Shown here piece after piece: positions 63,557 through 64,000 of a DNA stretch of 64,000 nucleotides. The stretch comes from Amycolatopsis nalaikhensis (GTDB taxonomy: Bacteria; Actinomycetota; Actinomycetes; Mycobacteriales; Pseudonocardiaceae). Under the pieces are notes generated by a model. The model worked only from the letters and a program-made list of their open reading frames with translations. It searched no databases and was not told the origin of the DNA. Position 1 is the first letter of the stretch. The number at the start of each line of letters is the position of its first letter. The stretch is taken from assembly GCF_030264295.1 (NCBI RefSeq), contig NZ_CP127173.1, positions 6,889,501-6,953,500 of the forward strand. The letters run 5' to 3'. Made by a program: the position numbers and the translations under genes.

Positions 63557-64000
63557 TCACCTCCGCTTGGTGCGCCGGGCGTTCTCCTGGGTCCACCCTC
63601 GGCGTGCCGGTCGCGACGGCACGACCCGGTCCCGTGAGCGGTAGACGATGTAGGGCCGGACCAGGTAGGTCAGCGGTGCCGTGAAGGCGTGCACCAGCCG
63701 GGTGAAGGGCCAGAGGACGAACAGCGCCATGCCGGCCAGGACGTGCAGCTGGAAGGCGAACCCCGCGTGGCTCATGGCCTCGACGTCGGGATTCAGGATG
63801 AACAGGGAGCGGAACCACGGCGACACAGTCAGCCGGTAGTTGTGCTCCTCACCGCCCGCGGCGCCGAGCAGGGTGGTCGCCAGACCCGCGACGATCGCGG
63901 CCACGAGCACCAGGTACATCAGCTTGTCGTTGGCCGTGGTCGCGCGGAACACCGGTCCGGTCGTGCGCCTGCGGTAGACCAGGATCCCGATACCGGCCAA
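63557..64000 (-). CDS. narI: Respiratory nitrate reductase gamma subunit, C-terminal part
   Basis: The frame runs open to the window edge; 147 residues seen of a usual total of about 240. Transmembrane helices carry the haem histidines: DKLMYLVLVAAIVAGLATTL, LGAAGGEEHNYRLTVSPWFR, FAFQLHVLAGMALFVLWPFT, RLVHAFTAPLTYLVRPYIVY and a basic tail ending NARRTKRR. NarI is the cytochrome b anchor that takes electrons from quinol. The visible part is undamaged, so a narGHJI operon probably continues beyond the window; the narH fragment at 1 kb is separate. Confidence 0.9.
   Translation of the reverse strand: MAGIGILVYRRRTTGPVFRATTANDKLMYLVLVAAIVAGLATTLLGAAGGEEHNYRLTVSPWFRSLFILNPDVEAMSHAGFAFQLHVLAGMALFVLWPFTRLVHAFTAPLTYLVRPYIVYRSRDRVVPSRPARRGWTQENARRTKRR

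Noticed and set aside
1..64000. tRNA, rRNA, riboswitch or CRISPR features
   Set aside because: No cloverleaf-like sequence, rRNA stretch, regularly spaced repeats or recognisable riboswitch core was seen on either strand.

Overview
The window is GC-rich actinobacterial DNA (roughly 70% G+C, strong GC3 bias, many GTG starts, GTGA/ATGA gene overlaps). The gene content (mycothiol-type LmbE deacetylase, GerW, DUF5994, DUF1876 and DUF2267 proteins, Acg-like nitroreductase) suggests a Pseudonocardiaceae soil actinomycete, possibly Amycolatopsis. That placement is inference from protein flavour, not a computed assignment.

Layout. (1) 1-6.2 kb is a gene graveyard: an IS3 element cut by the window edge, a second transposase remnant, a narH fragment, an lgt tail, the C-terminal half of a Pls/PosA-type peptide synthetase, a twice-frameshifted diaminobutyrate-type aminotransferase, and several broken small genes. 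(2) 6.3-19.4 kb holds a cobalamin/radical SAM protein, a slipin, an acyl desaturase with small partner proteins, an ArsR-SulP pair, a narK remnant, NagA, a two-component system and a DUF2202 protein. (3) 19.5-29.1 kb is a sulfide/persulfide oxidation region: two metallo-beta-lactamase/rhodanese proteins, a sulfide:quinone oxidoreductase, a membrane rhodanese, thioredoxin, a CstR-type repressor, a class V (desulfurase-like) PLP enzyme, a TauE exporter and a DUF302 protein. Seven near-identical GC-rich palindromes lie in front of these genes. (4) 29.1-34.4 kb is one leftward operon: two-component system, ferric-reductase-like flavoprotein, FMN-binding protein, ApbE flavin transferase and a DUF2231 membrane protein. 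(5) 34.5-44.9 kb is a rightward run with an archaeal-type class I aldolase, a three-subunit 2-oxoacid:ferredoxin oxidoreductase, a GltD-like iron-sulfur flavoprotein, DUF1876, flavodoxin, a carboxylate-amine ligase and a P-type cation ATPase. (6) 44.8-54.7 kb carries CorA, two universal stress proteins, a SulP transporter, FtsH, an alcohol dehydrogenase and a CBS-BON protein. (7) 54.7-59.6 kb is bounded by inverted remnants of one IS701-like transposase and holds a large membrane protein and a secreted HAF-repeat protein. (8) 59.6-64 kb has an Acg-like nitroreductase, DUF2267, a P-type ATPase fused to hemerythrin, and the end of narI.

Two regulatory themes run through the window. The sulfur block is tied together by palindromes of the form rTACcCCyGGGGGTAy, best explained by the CstR-type repressor encoded among them. 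Regions 5, 6 and 8 resemble the DosR/DevR hypoxia-dormancy regulon of mycobacteria in gene content (USPs, CBS protein, Acg, DUF1876, P-type ATPase, nitrate reductase). DosR-like boxes (AAGGACTTTCGGCC, GGGACnnnnGTCC types) lie in many of the intergenic gaps.

About nine otherwise complete genes carry a single-base indel or stop. This is either real decay or uncorrected sequencing error, and it should be settled before any of those genes is called dead. No tRNA, rRNA or CRISPR array was seen.
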